Both the position numbers and the translations under genes were made by a program. DNA of 19,456 nucleotides from Streptomyces sp. NRRL F-6492 (lineage in GTDB: Bacteria; Actinomycetota; Actinomycetes; Streptomycetales; Streptomycetaceae). The notes below the pieces were generated by a model that searched no databases, had not been told where the DNA came from, and worked only from the letters and a program-made list of their open reading frames with translations. Where the stretch lies: NCBI RefSeq assembly GCF_001280125.1, contig NZ_LGEG01000014.1, forward strand, positions 1 through 19,456. The letters are read 5' to 3'. Below are positions 1 to 6,626 of the stretch, in pieces; positions within the stretch are counted from its first letter, which is position 1; the number at the start of each line of letters is the position of its first letter.

Positions 1-529
1 GGGCGGGGGCGTAGTCGCGCAGGGGGCGGAGGGCCTTCTGGAGGCCGAGGAGGCCGGGCAGGGCGTTGGCGCCGGGGGCGCGGACGGGCAGTCCCGCGCC
101 CCGCTCCGCGCGTCCCGCGCCGCCGCGCGCGCCGGGGGCTCCGGCGCGCATGTGGAGGGAGACGGACTCCCGGGCGGCTCCGTCCTCTGCGCGGACGTCC
201 CCGGTCCCGTCTCGTACGTCCCCGGCCCCGCCCCGTACGTCCCCGGCCCCGTCCCGTACGTCCCCCGCCCCGTCCCGTACGGAACCGCCCTCCGCGCGCA
301 AGGAACCGCCCGCCTCCCGGTCCCCGTCCCGGCCGTCGGGGCCGTCCCCGGGCGTCCCGGGGAGCGGGCCGGTCTCCGGTGGGCCGGGCTCCGGGGCCTC
401 CGGTCCGGGCCCGGGGAGCCACCGGGCCAGCCAGAGGGCGTCCGCGAGGTCCTCCGCGGTCGGGTCCTGGCCGCCAGCCCTCAGTCTGCGGGCGAGTTCC
501 TCCAGGTGCGGCCGGTCCGGCCGGTGCAT
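1..529 (-). CDS. SAV_2336-type protein, N-terminal part (partial)
   Basis: The gene starts at an ATG (527-529) behind a GTGAGGAG-type ribosome binding site and runs off the left edge, so only about 176 residues are seen. Residues 1-40 form a helical, Leu/Ala/Arg-rich module (LEELARRLRAGG, then DLADALWLARWLP). A long Gly/Pro/Asp-rich linker follows (40-155), including a heptapeptide repeat at 83-117. Order resumes at about 156 with LPGLLGLQKALRPLRDY. This layout resembles actinobacterial proteins named 'SAV_2336 N-terminal domain-related', whose unseen part carries a Rossmann/vWA-like domain. The start lies 7 nt past the MoxR stop codon, so the two are co-transcribed and probably translationally coupled. 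In vWA-MoxR systems such a partner would be handled by the ATPase; that role is inferred. The family call is moderately sure because the conserved core is missing. Confidence 0.7.
   Translation of the reverse strand, partial: MHRPDRPHLEELARRLRAGGQDPTAEDLADALWLARWLPGPGPEAPEPGPPETGPLPGTPGDGPDGRDGDREAGGSLRAEGGSVRDGAGDVRDGAGDVRGGAGDVRDGTGDVRAEDGAARESVSLHMRAGAPGARGGAGRAERGAGLPVRAPGANALPGLLGLQKALRPLRDYAPA
192..296. repeat. Five-copy 21-bp in-frame tandem repeat
   Basis: A unit with core CGTACG recurs exactly every 21 bp, with cores at 192 (degenerate, CGGACG), 213, 234, 255 and 276. It lies in the SAV_2336-type gene and encodes a heptapeptide close to VRDGAGD on the minus strand (residues 83-117). 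The central three units are nearly identical and the outer ones diverge. Being a multiple of three, copy changes would keep the frame. Confidence 0.9.
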
Positions 530-536
530 CCGCTCC

Positions 537-1553
537 TCACCTCGGCTGGTCGAGCGGTTGCATGAGCATGTCCGCGATGCGCTCCCTGGTGACCCGCTCG
601 GCGCGGGAGGCGTGCTGGGTGAGGTAGAGGGCGTTGAGGAGCTGGTCGGTGGCGATCACCTCGCCGGGCTCGCGGTCCAGGAAGCGCCGGACGAGGTCCC
701 GCTCGCCCTCGCCGGTGGCGGCGCCGGCCCCGAGGTGGGCCTCGATCATGGCGCCGAGCTGCTCCTCGCCGGGCGGTTCGAGCTCCAGGCGGATGCAGCG
801 GCGCAGCAGGGCGGCGGGGAAGTCCCGTTCGCCGTTGGAGGTGAGGACGATGAAGGGGAAGGTGGTGCAGCGGACCCGGCCGCCGGGGATCCGCACCTTG
901 CGCCCGTCGTCGCTGAGGACCTCGACGACGGGCTCCCGGTCGGCGATCCGCTCCAGCTCGGGGATGGCGAACTCGCCCTCCTCCAGGGCGTTCAGGAGGT
1001 CGTTGGGCAGGTCGAGGTCGCTCTTGTCGAGCTCGTCGATGAGCAGCACGCGGGGCTGCTCGGAGGGGAGCAGCGCGGTGCCGAGCGGGCCGAGCCGGAT
1101 GTACGAGCCGATGCCGGCCGGGGTCGCGGCGGCGGAGCCGGTCGAGTCGGGCCGGGCGCGCTCCAGTTGGACGTCCTGGAGGCGCCCGATGGCGTCGTAC
1201 CGGTAGAGGCCGTCCTGGAGGGTGGTGCGGCTGACGATCGGCCAGCGCAGCACCCGGCCGAGGCCCAGTTCATGGGCGACGGCGTGGGCGAGGGTGGACT
1301 TGCCGGTGCCGGGGTTGCCGGTGACGAGGAGCGGACGCCGCAGGTACAGGGCGGCGTTGACGGCGTCGGTCTCGGCGGGCCGGGGGTGGTGGTTCTGGAC
1401 GAGCCGGCGGCGGACGCCGAGCCTCCGGTCGGAGCCGGCCAGGGTGTCGTCCGCGCCGCCGGCCGAGAAGTCGCGCCAGGGCGGCGGGGCGGGCAGCCGC
1501 CGTATCTCGTCGTGCGGGAGACCGGCACCACGGTAGATCCGCCAATCGTTCAC
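537..1553 (-). CDS. MoxR-family AAA+ ATPase
   Basis: This 338-aa protein starts at GTG (1551-1553) behind an AGGAGG site. Walker A is GNPGTGKST (residues 79-87), Walker B is VLLIDELDKSD (169-179), sensor 1 is in IVLTSNGERDFP (Asn240) and an Arg pair at 251-252 is a possible arginine finger. The C-terminal helical lid runs from about 260 to 338. MoxR ATPases use ATP hydrolysis to remodel partner proteins, usually vWA proteins encoded nearby. Here the neighbours are a trypsin-like protease gene upstream and a SAV_2336-type gene starting 7 nt downstream, which is the arrangement of predicted MoxR-vWA conflict systems in actinobacteria. The 121-nt gap to the protease gene has no convincing promoter or terminator, so one operon is likely. 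The ATPase call is firm; substrate and trigger are unknown. Confidence 0.92.
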   Translation of the reverse strand: MNDWRIYRGAGLPHDEIRRLPAPPPWRDFSAGGADDTLAGSDRRLGVRRRLVQNHHPRPAETDAVNAALYLRRPLLVTGNPGTGKSTLAHAVAHELGLGRVLRWPIVSRTTLQDGLYRYDAIGRLQDVQLERARPDSTGSAAATPAGIGSYIRLGPLGTALLPSEQPRVLLIDELDKSDLDLPNDLLNALEEGEFAIPELERIADREPVVEVLSDDGRKVRIPGGRVRCTTFPFIVLTSNGERDFPAALLRRCIRLELEPPGEEQLGAMIEAHLGAGAATGEGERDLVRRFLDREPGEVIATDQLLNALYLTQHASRAERVTRERIADMLMQPLDQPR

Positions 1554-1674
1554 GAGGGGCTCCTCCTGGCTGTGGTGTCGGTGCCGGGCCCGTCGAAAGT
1601 ACCGCCCGGGCGCGGGGCCTGCCGATGCCCGTTCCGGCCGGATCGCGGGGCCGTCGTCCCCGTGGTCGCTCCGG

Positions 1675-3720
1675 TCACTGCTCCCCCTCCCCGAGCAGGG
1701 GCGGGGCCTCCAGGCGCCCGCCGTGCGGGGGCCGGTCGGGCGGGTCGAGGAGTACGGCGATGGTCTCGGCCCACGCGTAGGCGGCCCGCGCCTCGGGGCC
1801 GGCCGCCCGGTCCGGGGCGCGGGTGCGCAGGGAGCGGACCGGGCCGCGCACGCCCCAGGCGGTGGCGGCGTCCGCGAGCAGCCGGCCGGCCCGCTCGTGG
1901 AACTCCGCGCAGTCGGTGTGGTCGTGGGCGCCGGTCCGCCACAGGGCCAGGGGGTGGCCTGCGGCGAGGGCGGCGTTCATCGCCATCAGCCCGTCGCCGC
2001 TGCCGACCGGGCCGCAGTGGACGGGGACGGTGCCGCCCTCGGCGTCGCGCAGCCGGTCGTACGCCTCCGCCCAGGTCTCCCGGCGCACGCGCGCGGTGTG
2101 GGCGTCGGGGCCCGCGCCCGGCACCTCGGCGCGCAGCGGGGCCGCGCGCAGCGGTCCGCGCTCCCCCGCCTCCCAGCGCTCGCGCCATTCGGGGGCCGGT
2201 TCGCGGTCGTGGCGGCGGGCGTCGCGGATGACGACGATCCGGCGCTGGCCGAGGCTGGCGGCCCAGGCGTCCTCGGGGCCCTGGGGCGGTTCGAGCCGCC
2301 AGGTGTCGAGGGGCTCGTCGAAGAGTTCGCGCGGCAGCACGGCCTCCACGGCGGCCAGGTGCGGTCCGCTGTCGCCGCGCCGGAGGGCGTCCGCGAGCGG
2401 TTCGCGCAGGGTCTCCCGGAGCCTGGCCCGCTCGACCCCCCGGTCGTCGCAGTGGAGCGGGCTGACCGTGTGTCCGTCGAGGAGGAGCTTGACCCGCCAG
2501 GGGTAACGCCGGTCGTAGCGGGGGGTGTCGATCTCCAGGAGGACGTCGGCACGCGCGCGGGGTTCGCGTACGGAGAGGGGCGCGGCCCGGCCGGGACCGA
2601 CGAGCCGGTCGATCGCGCGCCTGAGGTGGCGGTCGGCGTCGCCCGACTCGTCGACGATCCAGCGGGTGAGGGCGGTGGTGTCGGCCCGCTCGCCGTAGCG
2701 CCCGGAGAGGTGCCGGACGACGTGGGCCGCGTACAGCAGGACGGCGTCGAGGTCGAGGTCGCGGACGCCGTCCCGGCGGGGCGCGCGCAGGCCGCGCAGG
2801 AGCCCGGCGCCCTCGCTCCAGGTGCGCGGGTCGTCCTCCAGGGCGTCCGGCAGGTCGTCGTCCCTGATCCAGGCCTTGACCTGGTCGACGAGGTCCATGA
2901 CCTCGCCGGGCGCGGTGGGCGCGGGGAGTTCGGCGAAGTGCCCGTACAGCTGGGTGCGCAGGCCGGGGCTGACGCCGTGGGAGGCGGGCAGCAGCCGCTG
3001 GACGCGGGTCCAGTCGGGCCGGTCGTCGAGGGAGCGGTAGCGGGCGAGGTGGTGGCGGTCGTGGGCGCGCAGCGCCTCGCCCATCGCGCCGCCGCCGGGG
3101 AGGTCGTGGAGCCGGCGCAGGGCGGTGACGGGGACGACGGCTCCGCCGTCGCGTCCGCGTCCCTTGTTGAGGCCGACGACGGCCCCTTGGGCGAGGTCGA
3201 CGACGGGGCCGCCGGAGCAGCCCTCGACGGGCATGACCCAGTCGGTGATCAGGGCCTGTCCGTCGCTGCCGATCAGATTGCCCCGGACGTGCCGGACGCC
3301 GAGTTCGCCGGTCTCGCGGGACCAGCCGTGCAGGCCGACGGCGGTCGGCGGGACGGGCGGGCGCTCGCCGAGGCGCACGCAGGAGGCCTGCCGCGTGCCG
3401 GGCACGCGCAGGAGCGCGACGTCGGGGAAGGCCCAGCGGTCGGGCGGGTCCTCGGGCCGTTCGGGGCGGGGCAGGGCGAGCACGACGGTGCCGATGGCCT
3501 CGCGGGTGGTCTCGCCGTCCTCCCAGGTGACGCCGACGGCCGGCTCGCTCCTCCACACCGCGCTTCCCCCCTCGGCCACGACATGGGCGCAGGTCAGCAC
3601 CCAGCCGGGGGCGATGAAGAAGCCGGTGCCCCAGTACCGGTCGCCGTGCGGGTCATACCCGCTGCCGGGAGCGGCGATGCGTACCAGTGCGGGGCGCACG
3701 AGAGCGTCGAAGGCGCTCAT
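1675..3720 (-). CDS. Trypsin-like serine protease with VMAP-C-like C-terminal domain
   Basis: This 681-aa protein starts at ATG (3718-3720), overlapping the Trypco1 stop codon in an ATGA. Residues 1-205 are a trypsin-like domain with an apparently intact triad: His46 in TCAHVV, Asp100 in PDVALL and Ser169 in EGCSGGP. There is no signal peptide, so it probably acts in the cytoplasm. A helical middle (about 210-380) contains HHLARYRSLDDRPDW and a region near 270-290. From about 385 the chain contains ADVLLEID, WRVKLLLDG and later IVVIRDARRHDR and AMNAALAAGHPLALW, resembling the C-terminal domain of vWA-MoxR-associated proteins (VMAP-C). The protease domain would be the effector and the C-terminal part the receiving module; both roles are inferred from computational work on such systems. 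The frame stays open upstream to 4332, but the ATGA junction and the trypsin domain boundary fix the start. Confidence 0.88.
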   Translation of the reverse strand: MSAFDALVRPALVRIAAPGSGYDPHGDRYWGTGFFIAPGWVLTCAHVVAEGGSAVWRSEPAVGVTWEDGETTREAIGTVVLALPRPERPEDPPDRWAFPDVALLRVPGTRQASCVRLGERPPVPPTAVGLHGWSRETGELGVRHVRGNLIGSDGQALITDWVMPVEGCSGGPVVDLAQGAVVGLNKGRGRDGGAVVPVTALRRLHDLPGGGAMGEALRAHDRHHLARYRSLDDRPDWTRVQRLLPASHGVSPGLRTQLYGHFAELPAPTAPGEVMDLVDQVKAWIRDDDLPDALEDDPRTWSEGAGLLRGLRAPRRDGVRDLDLDAVLLYAAHVVRHLSGRYGERADTTALTRWIVDESGDADRHLRRAIDRLVGPGRAAPLSVREPRARADVLLEIDTPRYDRRYPWRVKLLLDGHTVSPLHCDDRGVERARLRETLREPLADALRRGDSGPHLAAVEAVLPRELFDEPLDTWRLEPPQGPEDAWAASLGQRRIVVIRDARRHDREPAPEWRERWEAGERGPLRAAPLRAEVPGAGPDAHTARVRRETWAEAYDRLRDAEGGTVPVHCGPVGSGDGLMAMNAALAAGHPLALWRTGAHDHTDCAEFHERAGRLLADAATAWGVRGPVRSLRTRAPDRAAGPEARAAYAWAETIAVLLDPPDRPPHGGRLEAPPLLGEGEQ

Positions 3721-4379
3721 GCGGCCCCGTCGGCCGCCGGGCGCGCGTGGGGGCCGCGCCCGGGGGGCGGCGCGGCGTCCTCCGGGAGCGGGGCGCGCGC
3801 CGGCGGGACGGTCGGCGCGGGGGGAGCGGGCGGTGCGGGCGGAACCGGGGGCACGGTCGGCGTCCGGTACGCGGGCGCGGGGGCTGCGCTCGCGGCGGAG
3901 GCCGGGTCCGGGGTGGCGGCGGCGGTGCCCGACGCGGGGGTGACGTCCGGAGCCGAGGCCGAGGCCGCGTCCGGGGCCGCGCCCGGAGCCGAGGCCGCGT
4001 CCGGGGCGGTGGCGGCGTCCGGGGCGGTGGCCGCGTCCGGAGCCGGCCGGGGGCCCGGTTCGGTCCAGGTGAGGGAGACGTTCACGGAGGCCGTGCCCGA
4101 CCCGTCCGCGAGGACCCCGATCACCTTGCCGGACTGCGCCGTCAGTTCGATGCCGAAGCTGACGGCGACCTCGACGGGCCCCCGGGGGTCGAGCCCGGCG
4201 CGCAGCGAGCCGACCACCCCGCGCACGACGTCCGTGAGTCCCCCGGCCATGGAGACCACCCGGTCCCTGACGCCGGTGTCCTGGAACCCGCCGCCCCCGC
4301 CGAGTTCCTCCGCGTCCCCGACCCGCGCCCACACGGGCGTGCCGTCGTCCAGCCGAATCCGAGCGATCCCCTGCGCCAC
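3717..4379 (-). CDS. Trypsin-co-occurring domain (Trypco1 / CU044_2847-type) protein
   Basis: This 220-aa protein starts at GTG (4377-4379) with a GGGGAG-like site upstream. Residues 1-108 form a compact beta-rich domain: a first strand (IARIRLDDGTPVWARV), a helix (SMAGGLTDVVRGVVGSL), then VEVAVSFGIELTAQSGKVIGVL and VNVSLTWTEP. This pattern matches the small domain typically encoded beside trypsin-like proteases in actinobacteria. Residues 110-220 are a low-complexity Ala/Pro/Thr tail containing a hexapeptide repeat. The stop overlaps the protease start in an ATGA, so the two products are probably made in matched amounts and may interact. A regulatory or substrate-presenting role toward the protease is inference. 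It is the first gene of the minus-strand block. The family call is fairly sure from motif shape and context. Confidence 0.8.
   Translation of the reverse strand: MAQGIARIRLDDGTPVWARVGDAEELGGGGGFQDTGVRDRVVSMAGGLTDVVRGVVGSLRAGLDPRGPVEVAVSFGIELTAQSGKVIGVLADGSGTASVNVSLTWTEPGPRPAPDAATAPDAATAPDAASAPGAAPDAASASAPDVTPASGTAAATPDPASAASAAPAPAYRTPTVPPVPPAPPAPPAPTVPPARAPLPEDAAPPPGRGPHARPAADGAA
3997..4050. repeat. 18-bp in-frame repeat in the Trypco1 tail
   Basis: Three 18-bp units begin at 3997, 4015 and 4033. The first two differ only at their last base and the third diverges. They encode the hexapeptide PDAATA/PDAASA in the low-complexity tail (about residues 114-131). Confidence 0.8.
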
Positions 4380-4416
4380 AGCGGCCCCCGCTCCCCGAAG
4401 CGTCGTTGGATCCAGA

Positions 4417-4422
4417 AGGCTA
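4417..4422 (-). promoter_or_regulatory. Possible -10 element for the Trypco1/trypsin/MoxR block
   Basis: The minus strand reads TAGCCT, fitting TANNNT, about 38 bp before the Trypco1 GTG. No convincing -35 is present at 16-18 bp, so this is only a candidate. Confidence 0.3.
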
Positions 4423-4475
4423 ATCGGTGGGACTGACGGGCGACAGGGGACGGGAGGAGACGGCGGGGCACGGCC

Positions 4476-4481
4476 TATCCT
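4476..4481 (+). promoter_or_regulatory. -10 element (TATCCT) of a likely leaderless promoter
   Basis: TATCCT lies six bases before the ATG at 4488, so transcription should begin at or next to the A of the start codon. No Shine-Dalgarno lies in those six bases, which fits leaderless initiation common in streptomycetes. The -35 region is not recognisable. Confidence 0.6.
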
Positions 4482-4487
4482 GATCGC

Positions 4488-4673
4488 ATGTACTTCACCG
4501 ACCGTGGCATCGAGGAACTGGAGAAGCGGCGAGGCGAGGAGGAGGTCACCTTCGAGTGGCTCGCCGAGCAGCTGCGGACGTTCGTCGACCTCAACCCCGA
4601 CTTCGAGGTGCCGGTCGAGCGCCTCGCGACCTGGCTGGCCCGTCTGGACGACGAGGACGACGACGACGAGTAG
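4488..4673 (+). CDS. Small conserved acidic protein, DUF6104-like
   Basis: This 61-aa protein begins MYFTDRGIEELEKRRG, continues with a Trp/Leu helix (EWLAEQLRTFVDLNP) and a second amphipathic helix (VERLATWLARL), and ends in an acidic tail (DDEDDDDE). It matches from memory a very conserved small streptomycete protein filed as DUF6104; function is unknown. There is no signal peptide or membrane segment. It is a single gene: divergent from the Trypco1 operon, 107 bp apart, and convergent with the 271-aa gene. A TATCCT -10 sits six bases before the ATG with no ribosome binding site, so the message is probably leaderless. The acidic tail and paired helices could suit a protein-binding role, but nothing in the sequence proves one. 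Confidence 0.85.
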   Translation: MYFTDRGIEELEKRRGEEEVTFEWLAEQLRTFVDLNPDFEVPVERLATWLARLDDEDDDDE

Positions 4674-4693
4674 GACGCGGCCGCGCCCCGGGG

Positions 4694-4798
4694 CGTACGG
4701 CCGCCGCCCCCGGGCGTACGGTCACCGCGCCGGGCCGTACGTCCACCACCCCCGGCCGTACGGTCTCCGCCCCCGGGCACACGGCTACCGTTCCCGCA
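4694..4798. repeat. Five-copy imperfect 21-bp repeat between convergent genes
   Basis: CGTACG cores at 4694, 4715, 4736 and 4757 and a degenerate CACACG at 4778 are spaced exactly 21 bp, separated by C/G-rich spacers. The array fills the gap between the DUF6104-like gene and the 271-aa gene and enters the last codons of the latter. Read on the minus strand in a frame not used by the annotated gene, it spells a heptapeptide of the VRPGAxx type, similar to VRDGAGD in the SAV_2336-type gene at the left end. Confidence 0.85.
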
Positions 4799-5600
4799 GC
4801 CGGTCGTAGGCCAGTCCGAGCGCGCCGTGCGCGACGAGCAGGGCCCCGGCCGTCGCCCAGCCGCCGCTGCGCCGGCCGGCGCCCCAGAGCAGCAGCGGCA
4901 CCCCCGCCACCAGCTGCGCCGCGCCCAGCACGCGCGCCCTGGGCCCGCGCAGGTACGGGCCGAGGGGCCCTTCCTCCACCACGTCGAGCTCGGCACGCAC
5001 CGCGTCCCTCCAGGCGGCCCCTTCGATCTGTTCGGCACCCTGCGCGAGGGCGACGGAGCGGAGCCGGTCGGCGTTGTCGCCGGGGACGAGGCCGGTGGGC
5101 AGTGCGAGGCCGGCGCGGGCGAGGACCGCGACGACCCCGACGAGCCGGCTGTGGGCGTCGGCCTCCGGGTCGGGCTCGGTGAGCGGTTCGAGGGCCTGCA
5201 CGTCGAGGACGGGGTCGAGGGCGAGCCGGGCGGCGAAGGTGCGCATGGCCTCGTCCTCGCCGACCGGGGTGCCGTCCGCGAGCCAGGTGTAGCCGACCGT
5301 GCGGCGGAAGCCGGCGGCGAGGGTGAGTCCGGCCCGGTCGCGGTCCCACCACAGCGCGACGACGGGCCAGGTGGCGGCCGGGACGGCGAGGGCGGCGGCC
5401 CAGCCGGTGACGACCTGTTCGACGGGTTCCCCGCCGTGGAGCCAGGGCTTCCCCTCCGGTACGAGCACGCTCCAGCCGGCGCCGGCGGGGGCGAGGAGCA
5501 GGTGTTCCCCGAGCAGCCGGGCCGGCGGCCGGACCGCCTGGGGCTCGGCGCGGCAGAGCAGCAGCGCCCCGACGGGGTTCGGTCCGGATGTCGCGTTCAT
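4785..5600 (-). CDS. Conserved hypothetical protein with C-terminal membrane segments
   Basis: This 271-aa protein starts at ATG (5598-5600). I do not recognise a named family. The first 100 residues look like a soluble domain (VGALLLCRAEP, LLLAPAGAGWSVLVPEGKPWL, ATWPVVALWWDRDRAGLTL). The middle is helical and acidic. The last 50 residues hold two hydrophobic stretches, LGAAQLVAGVPLLLWGAG and ATAGALLVAHGALGLAY, separated by a short Arg/Gly turn, consistent with a C-terminal membrane hairpin. No catalytic motif is visible. It stands alone: divergent from the DUF4097 operon and convergent with the DUF6104-like gene. A TAGCGT -10 six bases before the ATG suggests leaderless expression. The coding call is firm from third-position GC and start context; function is unknown. 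Confidence 0.8.
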   Translation of the reverse strand: MNATSGPNPVGALLLCRAEPQAVRPPARLLGEHLLLAPAGAGWSVLVPEGKPWLHGGEPVEQVVTGWAAALAVPAATWPVVALWWDRDRAGLTLAAGFRRTVGYTWLADGTPVGEDEAMRTFAARLALDPVLDVQALEPLTEPDPEADAHSRLVGVVAVLARAGLALPTGLVPGDNADRLRSVALAQGAEQIEGAAWRDAVRAELDVVEEGPLGPYLRGPRARVLGAAQLVAGVPLLLWGAGRRSGGWATAGALLVAHGALGLAYDRLRER

Positions 5601-5606
5601 GCCCCT

Positions 5607-5612
5607 ACGCTA
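5607..5612 (-). promoter_or_regulatory. -10 element (TAGCGT) of a likely leaderless promoter
   Basis: The minus strand reads TAGCGT, then six bases (AGGGGC), then the ATG of the 271-aa gene. The spacing places the transcription start at the start codon. The -35 is weak. Confidence 0.5.
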
Positions 5613-5670
5613 GGGCAATTTGTCCGGGTAAGGGGGTGATTGACCCCACCACCTCAGGGACGAGTCAGGG

Positions 5671-5698
5671 TTGACTTCACCGGACCGCGATATATCGT
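5671..5698 (+). promoter_or_regulatory. Promoter of the DUF4097-padR operon
   Basis: TTGACT (5671-5676) and TATCGT (5693-5698) are separated by 16 bp, a good vegetative-type promoter. Transcription would start near 5705, leaving a leader of about 45 nt that contains GGGAGG at 5736-5741. The -10 lies inside the CGATATATCG palindrome. Confidence 0.65.
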
Positions 5699-5719
5699 GT
5701 TCATCGAGAGACGCGATAT
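5688..5719. promoter_or_regulatory. Candidate PadR operator
   Basis: A perfect 10-bp palindrome CGATATATCG (5688-5697) covers the -10. A further CGATAT at 5714-5719 pairs with ATATCG (5692-5697) as an inverted repeat with a 16-bp spacer, and GCGATAT recurs at 5687 and 5713. AT-rich palindromes like this are unusual in such GC-rich DNA, and PadR regulators commonly bind AT-containing inverted repeats at their own promoters. Confidence 0.6.
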
Positions 5720-5749
5720 GTTGCGTTGCCGATACGGGAGGTCAGCACC

Positions 5750-6625
5750 ATGACAGAGTGGTCCGTCACCGAGCCGACGAAGCTCGCGCCGGCCGACCCC
5801 GTGACGCGCCTGCGGATCCGCGTCGTCAACGGCACGGTGAACGTGGTGGGGACGGACGAGAGTTCCGCCCGCGTGGAGATCTCCGAGATCGACGGCCCGC
5901 CGCTGGTCGTCTCGCAGGACGGCTCCACCCTGACCGTGGGCTACGAGGACCTCCAGTGGAAGAGCGTCCTCAAGTGGTTCGACCGCAAGGAGTACCGGCG
6001 CCGGGCCGTCGTCTCCGTCGCCGTCCCGGCGGGGGCCGACGTCGAGGTGGGCGTGGTCGGCGCCGAGGCCGTCGTCTCCGGCGTCAGGGGGCGTACGGAA
6101 GTGCGCGGCGTCAGCGGCGACACCACCCTCCTCGGGCTCTCCGGCCCGGTCCGCGCCGAGAGCGTCTCGGGAAACCTGGAGGCCCAGTCGGTCACGGGCG
6201 CCCTGCGGGCCCACTCCGTGACCGGGCACGTGACGGTGATCGAGGGCGCCGGCGGCTCCGTGCGGGCCGAGACGGTCAGCGGCGACATGGTCGTCGACCT
6301 CGACCCGGCCGGGCTCGACGGCCCGCCCGCCGACATCCGGCTCACCAGCGTCTCCGGCGAGGTCGCCATCCGGCTCCCGCACCCGGCCGACGCCCGGGTC
6401 GAGGCGAGCACCACGAGCGGCTCCGTGTCGAACGCCTTCGAGGACCTGCGGGTGGGGGGCCAGTGGGGCGCCAAGACCGTCACCGGCACCCTCGGTTCGG
6501 GCCGGGGCACGCTCAAGGCCACCACCGTCTCCGGCTCCATCGCCCTGCTCCGCCGCCCCGAGGCGGACGAGGACACCGGCGCCGCCCCCTCCTCCGCCCC
6601 CTCCGCGACCGGAAAGGTGCTCTGA
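5750..6625 (+). CDS. DUF4097-family beta-strand repeat protein
   Basis: This 291-aa protein starts at ATG 5750, eight bases after GGGAGG. A TTG at 5726 is in frame but has no such site and lies before the binding site. The chain is made of short beta-strand repeats typical of DUF4097 right-handed helical folds: VVNGTVNVVGTDE, VVSGVRGRTEVRGVSGDTTLLG, ESVSGNLEAQSVTGALRAHSVTGHVTV, ETVSGDMVVDL, LTSVSGEVAI, KTVTGTLGSGRGTLKATTVSGSIALL. The recurring V[ST]G steps mark the coils. There is no signal peptide or membrane segment, so a cytoplasmic protein is likely. No enzyme motif is present. It is followed one base after its stop codon by padR, so the two form an operon. The linkage suggests a role in an envelope or stress response controlled by PadR, which is inference; the family call is firm. 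Confidence 0.9.
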   Translation: MTEWSVTEPTKLAPADPVTRLRIRVVNGTVNVVGTDESSARVEISEIDGPPLVVSQDGSTLTVGYEDLQWKSVLKWFDRKEYRRRAVVSVAVPAGADVEVGVVGAEAVVSGVRGRTEVRGVSGDTTLLGLSGPVRAESVSGNLEAQSVTGALRAHSVTGHVTVIEGAGGSVRAETVSGDMVVDLDPAGLDGPPADIRLTSVSGEVAIRLPHPADARVEASTTSGSVSNAFEDLRVGGQWGAKTVTGTLGSGRGTLKATTVSGSIALLRRPEADEDTGAAPSSAPSATGKVL

Positions 6626-6626
6626 C

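Noticed and set aside
66..2231. Long + strand open frame opposite the MoxR and protease genes
   Set aside because: Its Gly/Ala/Val/Arg-rich translation lacks domain motifs and is the usual antisense shadow of high-GC genes; the minus strand has clear AAA+ and trypsin motifs.
4694..4798. Regular repeats as a CRISPR array
   Set aside because: The period is only 21 bp with no distinct unique spacers, and no cas genes are near; they are simple tandem repeats.
1723..4809. 1028-residue + strand open frame
   Set aside because: It lies opposite the protease and Trypco1 genes, has no ribosome binding site or recognisable domain, and is explained by GC bias.
5726..5749. TTG start for the DUF4097 protein
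   Set aside because: It precedes the GGGAGG site, which is correctly spaced for the ATG at 5750.
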